A stretch of 64,000 bases of DNA from Sistotremastrum niveocremeum HHB9708 (taxonomy: Eukaryota > Basidiomycota > Agaricomycetes > Sistotremastrales > Sistotremastraceae), in NCBI GenBank assembly GCA_001630475.1, contig KV419422.1, positions 186,001 to 250,000 of the forward strand, written 5' to 3'. How positions within the stretch are numbered: position 1 is the first letter of the stretch; each line of letters opens with the position of its first letter. Under the pieces are notes generated by a model that did no database searches, was not told where the DNA came from, and saw nothing but the letters and a program-made list of their open reading frames with translations. Of the stretch, positions 51,401-63,947 are shown one piece after another. The translations under genes were made by a program, and so were the position numbers.

Positions 51401-51628
51401 CCTCCGGCGACGAACGGGGGCCTCCCTGACGCTCGTGGCGATATCCCAAATGGCGAAGTCGTTACCCAGAACGGCATAAACATCGCCCACAGAAGATCTG
51501 GGAGAAGTTCGCCCTCGCAGGCCGAAATAGGCAAGGCAGGCACGAAGGAGAAACATGGGGCCGTCGGGCTTAATGTTGATGTAGTTTCTCCTCGTCCGAT
51601 CGTAACAGAGACGGAAGGTGCTGTTTGA
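48467..51628 (+). CDS. UVRAG: UVRAG/Vps38-type subunit of PI3-kinase complex II
   Basis: This partner of Vps34-Vps15-Vps30/Beclin directs PI3P synthesis to endosomes. Eight exons (48467-48511, 48565-50088, 50144-50225, 50277-50406, 50458-50808, 50861-50939, 50990-51093, 51148-51628) give 931 residues. The N-terminus has R-R-I-R-H-I-T-G-I-Q-I-R-N-L-T, typical of UVRAG. A long Ser-rich insert splits a C2-like region (V-T-L-K-L-W-G-R-V-P, W-D-I-D-L-Q-E-L-I-P-L). A coiled coil spans about residues 430-560. The conserved C-terminal domain reads L-G-Y-V-A-Q-L-V-Q-L and A-Y-M-G-N-A-L-V-Y-P, then P-L-Y-S-K-G and F-L-L-N-K-D-I-E. The last 180 residues are disordered. Retromer VPS35 and VPS27 in this window act on the same PI3P-marked endosome. 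Confidence 0.88.
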
Positions 51629-52681
51629 TAGAACTCGGTATTGTTGCTATCTTCGTATTTGTCTGCAGATCCGTAGTTGAAGAACGCAAGGGTTTGTGAA
51701 ATTCATCTATTATCTAGACTGCGTCCCGGTCGCGTGTAGCCTGCCCGGATATAGGGCGGGTGCGGGTCTTGTTGATCACCATCATGATATCATCGTGTTC
51801 AACTCTCAGAATCAGAATGAAGGGTGACTCGCCTTGCACTTGCTCATCGACGACCATCAAAGATTTATCTTGGTCAATCTGATGTTTCGACTTTGGACAC
51901 GCTTAAGCAATAAATCCGACCAGATCCCTGAAAAATTGCTACCTGTAGGGACCATACACATGGAACTCAGTCCCGGTCGCGGTGGACGTGGGAGTACAAC
52001 TTGCCTTTCACACACCTTCACTAGTGTCGATCTTCCAACTTTATGATGGTCGTGATCATGAACTTCCCCAAGCAGGAACAATGGACCGACACGCTACAAC
52101 TCTACTCAATAGCCTACGTCAACGCAGCTGGTACGACATCGCAGCTGGCTTGACAATCGCATAGTGAACTGTCCCCTGGACCCATGGATGTCGTCGACTG
52201 AATCTTGCTGATCACTGGCAGCTGGCGTTTATGTTCTTGATCTCGGCGACGTCACTGGGTACAGGGTACTATACTGCCGCACGGTGACAGCACAATAGTT
52301 GCTCACCATAACCACGCCTGAGCGGGGTGAGCTCGCAGCTGCTTGCCAGGGATAGAGGGTAAGATGGGTTGGCTACGTCATGACGGATGCAAATTTCTGG
52401 AAACAACCCTGTTATCTCCGGCTAGCTCAGCGGCGCTAAATTGCCCGAAGCGTCTAATTTACCCAGGCACGGGCTCGAAGTTGCCTGATCGAGTCTCCGA
52501 TCAAGCAACCCGACGTCGGACCGAACCGCATTGTTTTCAGATTTCTGAGTCGCCGCTTCTAGTTCGACTTACCACCACCAGACATCCCCATCCATGCACG
52601 ACCAATCCAAGTTCTTCTTTCCCTCTACATGACGTTCCGATTCCTCTTATAGAGTTCTTTCAATCTCTTCATCTGCAGACC
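51629..52681. other. Intergenic region before the SLC33A1 pair
   Basis: About 1 kb contains the UVRAG 3' end and the promoter of the first transporter. Open frames are short and unconvincing; the in-frame extension upstream of 52682 lacks family similarity. A stretch at 52420-52510 resembles a tRNA D-arm but does not complete a cloverleaf. Confidence 0.35.
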
Positions 52682-55055
52682 ATGACCTCCGTCCATTATA
52701 CTCGGACACATTATGCTCCAGAGCAAATAATCGAGCTCGAAATTGCCCGGAACGTTTCTGACAGCAGACCGAGTCATGACCTCTTTGAAAACGAGGGCGG
52801 ATTCATACCCGGAGAAGAGAGAGAACATCTCCTCCGTCAAACCTTTGATGAAGAGAAAGGTGTTGCACGCAACAAAACTGAAGAGCCTACGTCATATCCT
52901 CCTTTGTCCCGAAAGTCGAAACAAAACATAGCTCTCTTGATTGTTCTGTGTAAGTCGACCTCCGCCATCCAGGATCGCTCGGTCGAGCTTATATTTTTGT
53001 TGGTCCCCCTGTCAGATCTCGTTCAAGGTGTTCCGGTACGGATTTCACTTCGACCTTGACCGCGTTACATTCATACGCACACCATAGATGGGACTAGCTA
53101 TGGGTAGGAACAGCGAAGATTTCAAAGGTTGACTTCACTGATACCGAACAGGATCTATGCCATTTATCCTCAAAACAAACCTCTCTTTCTCTCAACTCGC
53201 CTTCTTCTCACTCTCAACCTATCCTTATTCTTTAAAACTATTATGGGCGCCTTTCGTGGATTCGATGTACCTGCCGAAACTGGGGAGACGGAAATCGTGG
53301 ATTATTCCATCACAGCTACAACTGGGCGCAATGATGTTCTGGCTGTCATTGCATACCGACTATATTTATGGACACGTATGTATTCGGAATCTAGGAGGCA
53401 CTTTCCCCCATTTATTGAGCCATCTACAGCCTGAGAACCACCTTGTTGCTATCACAGTATTCTTTACAGTCCTGGTACTTCTGGCTGCCACACAAGGTTC
53501 GTCTTATTCGCAGTTTATCGTACCTTGGCACTAACTAGCCACAGATATTGCAGTTGATGGTAGCATGCATCTTCTCTGCGTGTCGTTTTCACTCTAATGC
53601 TTATTTACTAGGTTGGACTTTGACGCTACTACCGAAAGAACATCTATCATATGCTTCAACTTGTCAGATGATTGGTCTGACGACTGGATTTTTCTCTTCT
53701 TTCACTGTATTCTTTGCCTTCAACAGCCCGGAATTCGTGTCAGTGATTGAAACGTCTTTCAATTTTCTCCAACCGCTGAATCGCATATAGTAAGATGTTG
53801 CATCTACCGATATTGACTTTGAGTGCATATCTACGGTTCTGGGCTTTTGTTTGTTGGAGCATAACTGTCTTCCTCCTATTCAAGAATGAGGTATGTGTAT
53901 TACCGATCAAAGACTTCGGCAGTGTCTAAGAATATGTAGGAGGAAACGCATTCGAGTGAAGAAGTACTCAGTCTGAGTAAAGTATATTCAATGATGTGGC
54001 GAATAATACGGCTGAAAAGTAGGCATCACTATTTCCTGATAATAATGTGAGCTCACCTATACCTAGACGTCATGTCACTGTGTGCAATTCATCTCGTAGC
54101 TGGAGCACCTTTCATAGCTAGCGGCACGCTCACGACTCTAAAACTATATGAAAAAGGATTGAAACAGGAGCAACTTTCATTCTTGGTCTTGGCCGACTAT
54201 GTGGTTCATTTATTCGCTGGGTATCTAGCCGGAAGATGGGGGAAAGGAAGCAAACCCTTGAAACCGTGGATTTACGCCTTTTGTGCGCGTCTGGGTCTCT
54301 GTTTGACCAGCATTGGAGTGGTTGCTCTCTTTCATGGACCTTCGCCGTCAATTGCCATCCTCGGTATCGTCGCGGTAAATTTCCTAGCTACGCAATTTGT
54401 TGGGTGAGTCTATCAAACTCCCTCCAAACTGGTCCTCAATCCGTGTCCAGAGCGATACAGAGCGTCGGTATGGGTGCCTTTCAAACAAAGATTGCCGACC
54501 CACTGATCGGGGGAACCTACATGACTGTAAGTTACGTTTATCGCAATCGAGATCAATTTTCTCAACGACTTCAGCTACTGAATACCGCCGGTAATTTCGG
54601 AGGAACCTGGCCTAAATATTTCGTTATGAGAGGTGAATCTCAACAAGTTTCTGGTCAGTCAAAGGCTGATCTTTCCAAAGGCATGGATTTCTTTACCAGA
54701 GCGACTTGCCATGTCACAGAGTTGGGGCCCAGTGAAAGTCAGTTACGATAATCCAGACATCTCGAACCTGACTAAATCAACTCCCACAGCCTCCCAAATC
54801 GTTTCTGACTTCTCGAAACAAAAATGCACAGATGTGGGCGGAACATATATTATCCAGCACGACGGGTACTATGTTGTATCCGCCATATCTATGGTGCTGG
54901 GGCTTTTGATTTTTGTCCTGTTCATAAACGGGGCCGTGCGGAAACTGCAAGGTTCGTGTTCAATCTTGCGTGCATCAATCGCTGGCAGCTCAGAGCAATC
55001 ATTCCATATAGGTCTTCCGACCTCGGCTTGGAGGCTGAGTGCAACTGGAAAATAA
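52682..55055 (+). CDS. Acetyl-CoA transporter (SLC33A1 family), copy 1
   Basis: This multi-pass ER membrane protein of the acetyl-CoA transporter family supplies acetyl-CoA for lumenal acetylation. The polar N-terminus (M-T-S-V-H-Y-T-R-T-H-Y) runs about 80 residues before the first span. The signature L-V-Q-G-V-P-M-G-L-A-M-G-S-M-P-F is followed by F-S-L-S-T-Y-P-Y-S-L-K-L-L-W-A-P and G-R-R-K-S-W. The second signature is D-I-A-V-D-G-W-T-L-T-L-L. About ten short introns keep these blocks in phase; the last exon encodes G-L-P-T-S-A-W-R and ends T-G-K at 55055. Twelve hydrophobic segments are expected. The neighbouring gene is a paralog in the same direction. Confidence 0.85.
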
Positions 55056-55463
55056 GCTTGCTAATGGTTGTCAACATTGGCATGACTTGATGGGAATGTC
55101 GGCTGGACTGCGCTTGCCCTGACGCTCTGAAGACTTACTAATGGTACTGATCGCAGTGATCGTAGTGCCAAGCCGCCTTCCATAGCATACATTCATAATA
55201 CCTGATATAAATTTTTATTCTTGATACCTGTATTCTTGTGGAAGGGTCCGTAAGACGCCAAATTATAATGAGCATTGATCGGTTGGGTGACCGCAGAAAG
55301 CTCAACACACTGAACACAGGATTCAGCATCATGAGCCCGGGATGATCACGGGATGTTCCGACAACTTTCTGAAAGAACACGTCTCTGAATTCTCGAGCTC
55401 AGATTGCCACTCCTTTGTCTGTCTTACTGCTCGCTGTTCCGCCTGCATCAGTGTCACTCCTTC
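55056..55463. other. Spacer between the tandem transporter genes
   Basis: About 400 bases between a stop and the next start, presumably 3' untranslated region plus promoter. No conserved element is visible, and no remnant of a third copy. Confidence 0.35.
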
Positions 55464-57843
55464 ATGAGCGACCCAACACCTCCCACCCCTTCTACGCGCA
55501 AACGTGTCAGAGCCATTACCCCAAATACGGAGATGGATGCATATGCAATTCGGGAATCAGGCAGCACTTCAGTAGAGAATGTGCATATCCCTCCTAGAAC
55601 GCCCAAATCACCTCGCGCATCCTATGGAGGGCCTCGTGAAGACTCTGGAGAAGAGGAAGTGCAGATGAGATTATTGGTGGGCAACGGTTCAACAGAGGAA
55701 GAGAGCAATGTAGCGGGTCTACATGAAAAGAATAGAGCGAATCGTCCTTTCTCAGCAAAGGATAAGCATGCCATTGCGCTGCTTGTTGTACTATGTACGT
55801 GTCTGGTCGTTCTCACCACAACGTGGCGCTAACTCAAGTCCCAACAGACTTAATACAGGGCGTTCCGGTATGTACTGTGTTAATGCACCCTTACGCCTGT
55901 GCTGACGTTTCCTGAAGATTGGACTTGCAATGGGTGCGCATGCTGTTTTTGGACGAACTCTCCGGCATTGATTTCACGTTCAGGGTCCATGCCATTCCTT
56001 CTCAAAACTAGTCTTTCCTATTCTCAACTCGGGGTCTTCACTCTTTCAAGCTATCCTTATTCTCTCAAATTACTTTGGTCACCCATAGTCGACTCAATTT
56101 TTTCTCCTAAACTCGGCCGACGCAAATCCTGGATTGTACCTATACAACTAATCATCGGGTCTATGATGTTATGGCTCTCGATGAGGTCCGACTACATCTT
56201 CGATCACGTATGTTCCATCACTTGTTGAAAGTCTTTATGGCGATGACAGCAGCGCGTAGCCTGAAAACAAAGTCACAGAACTGACCCTTCTGTTTGTGTC
56301 ATTAGTGTTCATGTCTGCGACCCAAGGTTTGTTTTCGGTATTTCTCACTGTTGCATTGCCTTTGACGTTTAATTCTCCGACAGACATCGCTGTGGACGGA
56401 TGGGCGTTGACCCTGCTTTCTGAAGACAACTTGTCCTATGCTTCAACTTGTCAAACGATAGGATTGAACACGGGCTTCTTTTCGTCCTTCACAATGTTTC
56501 TAGCATTCAGCAGCCCAGAGTTTGCGTGAGTTCTGATCATCGCCAAGTCGATGTTTTCTAAAATCTTCGATTCCGTAGTAACATGCTCGGTATTCCTCCT
56601 CTGACATTGAGCGTCTATCTTAAATTTTGGTCCCTTGTGTGCTACTCTGTCACCGTCTGGCTCTTGTTCTTCAAAACTGAGGTGAATATTAATTTCTCTG
56701 GTTCATTTCGCGCGTCCGTTCATCTTTGATCCAGGATCCCGTTGCATCTGACGATCCTGACTTGGGCGTGATGAAGGTCTATCGCATCATATGGAGCATT
56801 GTCAAGCTGAAGCGTTGGTTGATCCCCCCTCTGCTCCTGTCATTTGCTCATTATTGGGCTTAGATGTTATGTCTTTGTGCGGAATGTATCTGGTCGCAAA
56901 GATCGGCTTCATTGCCAACGACTCGGTCTCTAGCTTAAAATTGATAGAGAAAGGGCTTAAGACCGAGCAATATTCGACCATAGTCACCACGGACTTTTTC
57001 GTCCAGTTGTTTGCCGGCTATTATGCTGCACGTTGGGGTATAGGTGATAAACCTCTTCGGCCCTGGCTCTACGCCTTCTGGCTTCGGTTGTTCTTCTCGC
57101 TGTCCACAATGGCTATTGTATATGTCTTCCCAGTTCCCCCACCGTCGTTCGCTTTCGTCTGTCTCGTCGGATTGAATTACATAGGCACTCAATTCGCTGC
57201 GTATGCTTTACACTCGGTTTCTTGCTCGAGGATGTTGACCCTTCCTCAGGACTATCCAATTTGTTGGAATCTCCGCCTTCCATACCAGGATATCGGATCC
57301 TCTCATCGGTGGCACTTACATGACGGTAGGCTCCTTACTACCACGGCCGATTTCTCGGCTCAAAGCACTCTAGCTCTTGAACACAGCAAGCAATCTTGGT
57401 GGCACATGGCCAAAGATTTTTGTCATGAAGGGTTTGTTGTCCTCTTAATTTCTGTACTCTTACTGAGAGAAAGTATCAAGGAGTGGACTACTTCACTCAG
57501 GCTACATGTCGTATTAAGGACGAGCTTCTAGTGGAAGGTATGCAGCCTGTACCACTCACTAACATCGAAATTAAGTCCTGCGAATAGCTAACGAATGTGT
57601 CACTGAACCCGGTCGCGAAGCATGCGAGGCTCTCGGAGGAGTGTGCATCACAGAACGTGATGGATACTACGTTGTCACAATCCTGACTACCCTGTTAGCA
57701 GCTCTCATCCTTGTCTTCTACGTTCGTGGGACGGCAAATAGGCTTCAAGGTAGGTTTCAATAGTCCACACGATGAAATCTATAAAACTGACTATTTGAGT
57801 AGCCCTTCCCACGTCGAAATGGAGAGTTCATCTTAATCAATAA
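55464..57843 (+). CDS. Acetyl-CoA transporter (SLC33A1 family), copy 2
   Basis: This is a second acetyl-CoA transporter. The N-terminus (M-S-D-P-T-P-P-T-P-S) differs from copy 1 and is acidic, about 110 residues. The blocks L-I-Q-G-V-P-I-G-L-A-M-G-S-M-P-F, L-S-S-Y-P-Y-S-L-K-L-L-W-S-P, G-R-R-K-S-W-I-V-P and D-I-A-V-D-G-W-A-L-T-L-L are all present, at the same introns as in copy 1. The S-Y-A-S-T-C-Q-x-I-G-L stretch is nearly identical between copies. The C-terminus carries A-L-P-T-S-K-W-R, aligned with G-L-P-T-S-A-W-R of copy 1. Tandem position and shared splice sites show duplication; divergence outside the core suggests it is not recent. Confidence 0.85.
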
Positions 57844-58077
57844 GAGAACACTACCTTGTACTGATTTTTGATGATCATTATCTTATCCGTTGCATCTATA
57901 ATCTTAGAAATACTGAAGTGTCGAGATCATGGGTATTAGCCGGCCCTGAAGCAAACGCGTCAATTCTATAACGGGTTTTATGTACAACGCTTTGGTCTAG
58001 CAAGATCACTCTTGAGTCTTGAATTCAAAGAAGGCGTTCATATCAATTTAGCACTCACCCTTTCTCTTAAATATACA

Positions 58078-61000
58078 ATGGCCTCAGCTCTACACTTTGG
58101 TCCTGAATGGATGCGCTCCAAGCAGCCTACGCAGGCACGTTCACAGAACGCACCTTCTCCACCGCCTGCAGCTGTGCAAACGGGTGGAACGTCGTATTCC
58201 TCAATATTAAATCCTACACCCCCTCCACCCCCTACGGAAAATCGTGACTCGGCCCACCCTTTCAAATATTCAAAGGAGGAAATCATTCAGGTGTGGAAAC
58301 ACGGCGGTGGCAGAAACGGCCTGGGACTGGAGGTAGAAAGATGGGAAGGGGTGGTTCGTGAGGTGGCAGGAGAGCCAATTTGTTTAAGAGACCTAGGGGA
58401 AGTGGAGAAAAAGGTATGCTCGTGTTTTTATCTAGAATTTCTCGTCCCAACTGATTCGTCTCCTAGCTCTTCGCCACTTCCATAAACTCTGAGCTGCGTC
58501 GCAGACAGTCGCACGACGTCCTGCCATCCCTGGCTTCTCCATTGGAACGGCCCAAACTTCCCCATTCTACCTCAAGTCAAATGAGTCCTATGCGAGAACG
58601 TTTCGGCTCCTTCTCAGGTAGAAAGAGAAAAGAAGATGGAAGTGGTATGTAGAGACTTCCTCGTTTTTGGTAGTTCTCTAACCATTCTCCAGATGTCGGA
58701 CCTCCTGTCGTCCCTCGAAAACATTCGTTGTCTATAGCATCGCCCATTGGTGGCCCTCAATCACCGCGAGAGGGATCGTTCAACTCTCCGAGAACGCGTC
58801 TAGGGGGTCCAAACGGGCCGTCTGACAATGCACTGAATGGTATTGAACAGTGGGGGCTGAAGCGGCGGAATAGTGATGCATCGAGCAAGCCACTCAATGT
58901 GACCAATCCCCGACCTGCAGTCACCGATCAGGAGGCCACCGACAAGCATCAGCTCAACACTTTTATTGAAGAAGAAAGGGAGCTGGCTACTGAACCCGTG
59001 CAAGATGCTTCGGAGCCTGGGGCTCCCGACCCCGCAAACCAAGTCCATTCCTCGATGCAGTCCTTGAGTTTGGATCCGCGTCCTGCGAACACTCAAAGCC
59101 AATTGACTTCGCCCTCTGCTGTGGGCCCCCCTCCGGGCCTCGGCGAGGACTTGTCCCAAGTACAATGGTCCTATATAGACCCGTCCAACAATGTACAAGG
59201 TGAATTTCTCGAACATATTTCATCGCCTTTTCCTTTCGATGTGACTCTTCTGTTCCGGATTTCACTGGTATTGTCTTTGGGACTCTGACTGACGGTTTTC
59301 TTTCTGTGCAGGGCCGTTCAGCGCAGACTTAATGCAGAGTTGGCACGATCAACACTATTTTACCCCCGATCTATTGATGAAGCGGACCTATCTTGATCAA
59401 GAATGGACACCGTTGGGACAGTTGAGTCTTCGCGCAACGGGGCCGAAACTTTTCCTGAGTCATTTCGTATCGCCTCCACCTCCTGGATTTCCAATGGCCC
59501 TCTCCGATAACGCAGGTCCCTTTATCAGCGCCCTTGGAAATAATAACCAGCCCGATACATCAAATCATATGCAAAACTATCCTACGACGTTGCCTTACCA
59601 AAACTCTATAAATTATAATGCGCGTAATCTTGGCGGCAACTATCTCAATATTTCGGATAGATCAGATTCGCCTGCTTCGTCGTTTGGAATCGGGTTTGGT
59701 CAAGGAGTTGCTGCGTCACCTGACCTATCCTATGTCAGTCGAACCTCTGGAAATGGTTTCGATGCCATCGGATCGCGTTTCCCAGGCACACGGATTGAGT
59801 CGCCCATTGCCTATGGGCAGCATAGCCTCGGAATAGCGACATCCTCCCCTCATTTACAATATACCCAGCGTGCAGGATCTTTACTGCAAGACTCCCCTGC
59901 CTCTGCACGCTACGACCAGCAACAATACGACTACAATGGCCAGCCTACAACCTCTCCATGGCCGGATCACACCCCGTCCATGACTGATCTTACCTCCAAA
60001 ACTAACAATGATCACATTGGATCTTTCTCCCAAGGAACTAACGGCAACCACGTTGTCTCCAACGGGCTCAACGGATCTCAAGGCTTCGTCCAAGAGCCTT
60101 TCGGCAGCTCGCCTTCGACATCACTCTCTGGATCTAGCTTTGGAGCCATTGGCAACAACGTTCGTGACGTGCGCTCGCTTCCAGAAGAGCTACCTATCCA
60201 ACAAAGCTCTCAGGAGAACCTCAATCCCCCACTCAGTGAACGGCAAACAAATGGCACTTCACAGGTATCGGAGGTGAGCTACATTGTTTCGGACGCTGCT
60301 GTGATTTTAACGTAGGCGCGTAGTCTGTCTCACTACCTCCAGCACAACCATCCTCAAGTCCGTGGGTATCTTCCGAGGTTTCTCGATTGCAACAGCAGTT
60401 CGAGCAGCCTCTTGCTAGTCTCGCCGCTTCTCGCCCTGAGGTTCCCAAGGCTCAGAGCCCCGCCTCGACTTCGGCTCCTATTTGGCCTTTGACCGCCAGC
60501 TCTCGCAAACCTGTCAAAGAGGCTGCGTCACCTTGGGTCGCGGCGACTCGAGGAGTTGACGAAAGCGCATGGGCCTCTATTCCAGGCGAACCAGATGCAA
60601 CGTCATCTAGTGTGGAGTCCCAATCGAAGGTGGTTCCTGATCAGAGCGCGGATAATGCACCTTCGTATAGTGCCCCATCCGTCGTGGATAAGCGTAACAA
60701 GGCTGAGACCCCACAACGTGGTCCTGAAGTCGCGCCAGTTGCTCCTCCCTCTAAGCCAACCTTACCATCCGTGGATGTGAGTGGTTTGAAGCGTCCGACT
60801 GTGAATCAAGCAACGCTATCTCCAGCCGTGACATCTGTCCTCGAGCAGTCACCCGAGCCTTCATCTGCGACATCTACCAAGGCTAAACCCGCTTGGTCCG
60901 CTCTATCTGAGGCAGCAAGCAAACGTCCCAAGGAGCCTTCTACTCTTCGCGAGATTCAAGAAGCTGAGGCTAAGAAAGTGGAAGCTCGAAAGGCCGCAGA

Positions 61001-62080
61001 GCGCGAGAAGGAGCGAGCACTCAGAGCCGCCCAGACTAGCCAGCCAGAAGAAACTTTCTCGGCCTCTTGGGGACTTCCTACATCTCAAGCTGGTGCCGCT
61101 CGAGGCGCTGCTAAAGAGAAGGAGTCTCCTGTGGCGCCTGCTACTCCTGGAACGCCGGTCGTAGGTTGGACCAACGCGATCAAGGCGCAGTCAGGGAAGA
61201 AGACCATGAAAGAGATCCAGGAAGAGGAAGAACGTCAGAAGAAGGCGGCAAAAGAGAAAGAGACCGTAGCGGCGACGGCTAAGAGGGCGTATGCGGAATC
61301 CGCTACCAAGGTAAGAAAATCTACCAGTATATGACCGCGGTCTGATCATGAATAGATCGTCCCCTCCGCTGCTGCGTCGGGAGGTGTTTGGTCGACTGTC
61401 GGACCCGCCGGCAAACCATCACCCATTCCTAGTCCTGCCGTACGACAGCCCCCTCCGAGCACATTGACTACTTCTACATCAGTCCCTTCTGCTAGACCTG
61501 CTAGCAATGGTCCCAGTACAACCGTTCGCTCTACTTCAGCCACCGTGGTGCGACAAAGTGCAACCCCGAAAGCTCAAGACGATACGCCAGTCCTTCCTTC
61601 GGCATCTTTCCTCGCATGGCTTAAGGACGCGTTGAAGGGATTGAGCACTGGTGTGAATGGTAAATACGTATTCGTGTTGGTCGTGTCGTCGTTGCTGATC
61701 CTCTTTTCTAGTGGACGAATTCATTCAGATGTTGCTGAGCTTCCCCATCGATCCTTCCCCTGCAACTGTGGAACTCATTCAAGAACAAGCGTATGCGAAT
61801 AGTACAACACTTGATGGCCGCCGCTTCGCCGCTGACTTCATTGCCCGTCGGAAAGCTGATGCAGCCGCTGTTCGGGGGAAGACCCCTGGCCAAGGACAAA
61901 GCAGTGGATCTAAGCATACTTCGCTTGCGGATGGTTCGTGATCCTAAATCATCTATTTTAAGAACTGGATACATTTTTCATCTAGTGGTCAAAACGCAAC
62001 CGAAACCAGTTCAGTCAGAGTGGGCATACAAAGTCGTCACGGGCAAGAAGAACAATCGCAAAGGCTCCAAAGCTACTTGA
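58078..62080 (+). CDS. GYF-domain protein (Smy2/GIGYF-like)
   Basis: The GYF domain binds proline-rich peptides and links mRNA silencing, translation control and COPII traffic. The N-terminal region (M-A-S-A-L-H-F-G-P-E-W-M-R) includes F-K-Y-S-K-E-E-I-I-Q-V-W-K and a Pro-rich stretch. The GYF motif itself spans an intron: W-S-Y-I-D-P-S-N-N-V-Q, then G-P-F-S-A-D-L-M-Q-S-W, Y-F, and L-L-M-K-R-T-Y. The remainder is mostly disordered, with a Lys/Glu-rich coiled coil (I-Q-E-A-E-A-K-K-V-E) near 60960-61040 and a second near 61220. A small helical segment, D-E-F-I-Q-M-L-L-S-F-P-I-D-P, lies near the end. The last exon ends G-S-K-A-T at 62080. Several introns cut the gene. It converges on the GH16 gene; stops are about 170 bases apart. 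Confidence 0.88.
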
Positions 62081-62248
62081 TCCAACTTCTCGTACACGGA
62101 TCCAGAACAGATGTCATATTGGAGTCGACAGCGTTCTATAATCTCCCCAAGTCTCATCCACTCATCCATAATCCAAACTATATGTTATATATGTTAATGA
62201 TACATTTACTGTAATGATCTCAGTGTCATGTCATGCGAGTCATGCAAT

Positions 62249-63947
62249 TCATGAGGTAGGCTGATATATGTTGACACTCTTGACCTCCCAATCTGGCAAT
62301 GATTATCTGAGCATGAAATTCCGACGAGGAAGGAAGTACTCACAAGCTACTTGGAAAGCAGATCCGCTTGCGCGAACGAAGGATTCGCAGTCTGCGAAGC
62401 CAGTCCTTTGTGCACAACTTTGCTCCTGTCCGGGAATTCCAGCGTCGTTCCAGACGTTTCCAGCCCATTCACCGCTGAAAAAAAAGCATTGTCAGTTGTT
62501 ATTGAATGCTCGAAGGGGAAAGGCAATTACCAGAGAGTTGTGTCAAAAATGGCACTGTGATCCTCGAAAAATGTATAAGGCGGACATTGAGCAGCGGGCC
62601 ACTTCGCAGCAGGGAGCGGCCAAGAAGCCGGATTGGGTTGACCAGAAGTGATATCACCAGGAATACCATTTCTTGGGAAGAAATAAACCGCGATGCCTGT
62701 ATTATCCCAAAGCACTGTTACTCGCGTAAGCGTGGCTCACTCTCATTAGCACGAAAACACTCACTGGCGTAGACGCCGCCTCCGTTACTATTGAACGGGG
62801 CGCCATAAGAAACGTTGCTCGGGTTCCTCATGCCACATCCTTGATTATTTGTGTCGACCACTGCACAGTCCATCTCCCCCACAAGCTGTGCCGTTGATTG
62901 AGATGAATAAGAAGGAGCTATTGAACAACCTGGCCTGGTGTGGACTGTGGATTGGTTCTCGATATAGTCGTTAACACCTTCGACGATGTCGATCTCGCCA
63001 TTTTGTGGCCAAGTACCAGGGCCATTGGACCAGAATGCGCTAGGTTGAATGTCAGTCTTGGGAATCTGTAATGCCACGCCAATGACTCACGGCCATGTTC
63101 CACAACCAGTTGGCATATGGACCGCATCCATAATGACAAGACCTCCGTTGAATGAGGCTTGAGATGTGATGCGAACGGCGTTACGAGTATTGGCTACGGT
63201 AGGTGTTGTTTCGATTCCCATAACAAAGTTTCCAGCGCCGTTGACATAAGCCAGGCCGGCATTTTTCTACGCATAAGTCAGATAGATTAGTGAATGTGGT
63301 GGGGATAGAACGTACCGCGTCATCTGCGCTAAGGAAGTTGACTATGCCTTCCGTAGGGTCTGCTCCAGTCTGGAAGCTCCAACCGTTGAAAAAGTCATTA
63401 CCAGTCTGAAACGAGATCAGCAACAGAAGATCATCGTTGCACGAGTGGCATAGCTCACATAACCATTGACAAGAGTGAAGGGAGGAGGACCGCTGGATGG
63501 GGTTGCCGAAGCTTGGCTCGACGAACTGGAGGACGAAGAAGACGACTTGGTGCTCTGTGACGATGCACTCTTCGAGCTAGTCGCACTGGTCGAGTGGCCG
63601 CTCTGCGTTTCAGAGCTCGAGGAGCCCGTAACATTTGAAAAGCCTCCCGACCCCACACCTCCAGAGCCTGAAACAGACTGGACCGACTGTTGGACTCTAC
63701 ACCTAGCGCCAACCGGTTGTGCACGTTTCTTCAAATGTGGGGGAGCTGGGGAACCGAGACCTTCAATTGCCATCCTTACGTCTCGTGCGAGTACGTGTGC
63801 GGCATGTGCGCGGGCTATCAGAGCATGTTTCGTATGATGGACCGCTCGAGTGAGGAAGTGGTGGTTGTTCGATGTTGAGGTGGCTGACACTGCCGGAGTG
63901 ATGGCGAGGAGCAAAGGGAGAGCATTTGAGAGTGAAAGAATATGCAT
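62249..63947 (-). CDS. Secreted GH16 endo-1,3(4)-beta-glucanase (laminarinase type)
   Basis: This glycoside hydrolase family 16 enzyme cleaves beta-1,3/1,4-glucans of cell walls or plant material. The start M-H-I-L-S-L-S-N-A-L-P-L opens a signal peptide of about 22 residues. A basic pro-like segment and a Ser-rich linker (about residues 115-155) precede the catalytic domain. Conserved stretches are F-F-N-G-W-S-F and M-P-T-G-C-G-T-W-P-A-F-W. The catalytic G-E-I-D-I-V-E-G-V-N-D has nucleophile and acid/base Glu flanking Asp. C-G-E-W-A-G-N-V-W follows toward the end, and Y-W-E-V-K-S-V is near the stop at 62249. This matches the Lam16A-like branch. Several short introns are present. The Ser-rich linker is unusual at this position and may be O-glycosylated or help cell-wall retention. 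Confidence 0.9.

Noticed and set aside
52420-52510. Possible tRNA with TAGCTCAGCGG
   Set aside because: The acceptor and T-arms do not pair, and no GTTCGA-type T-loop is at the right distance.
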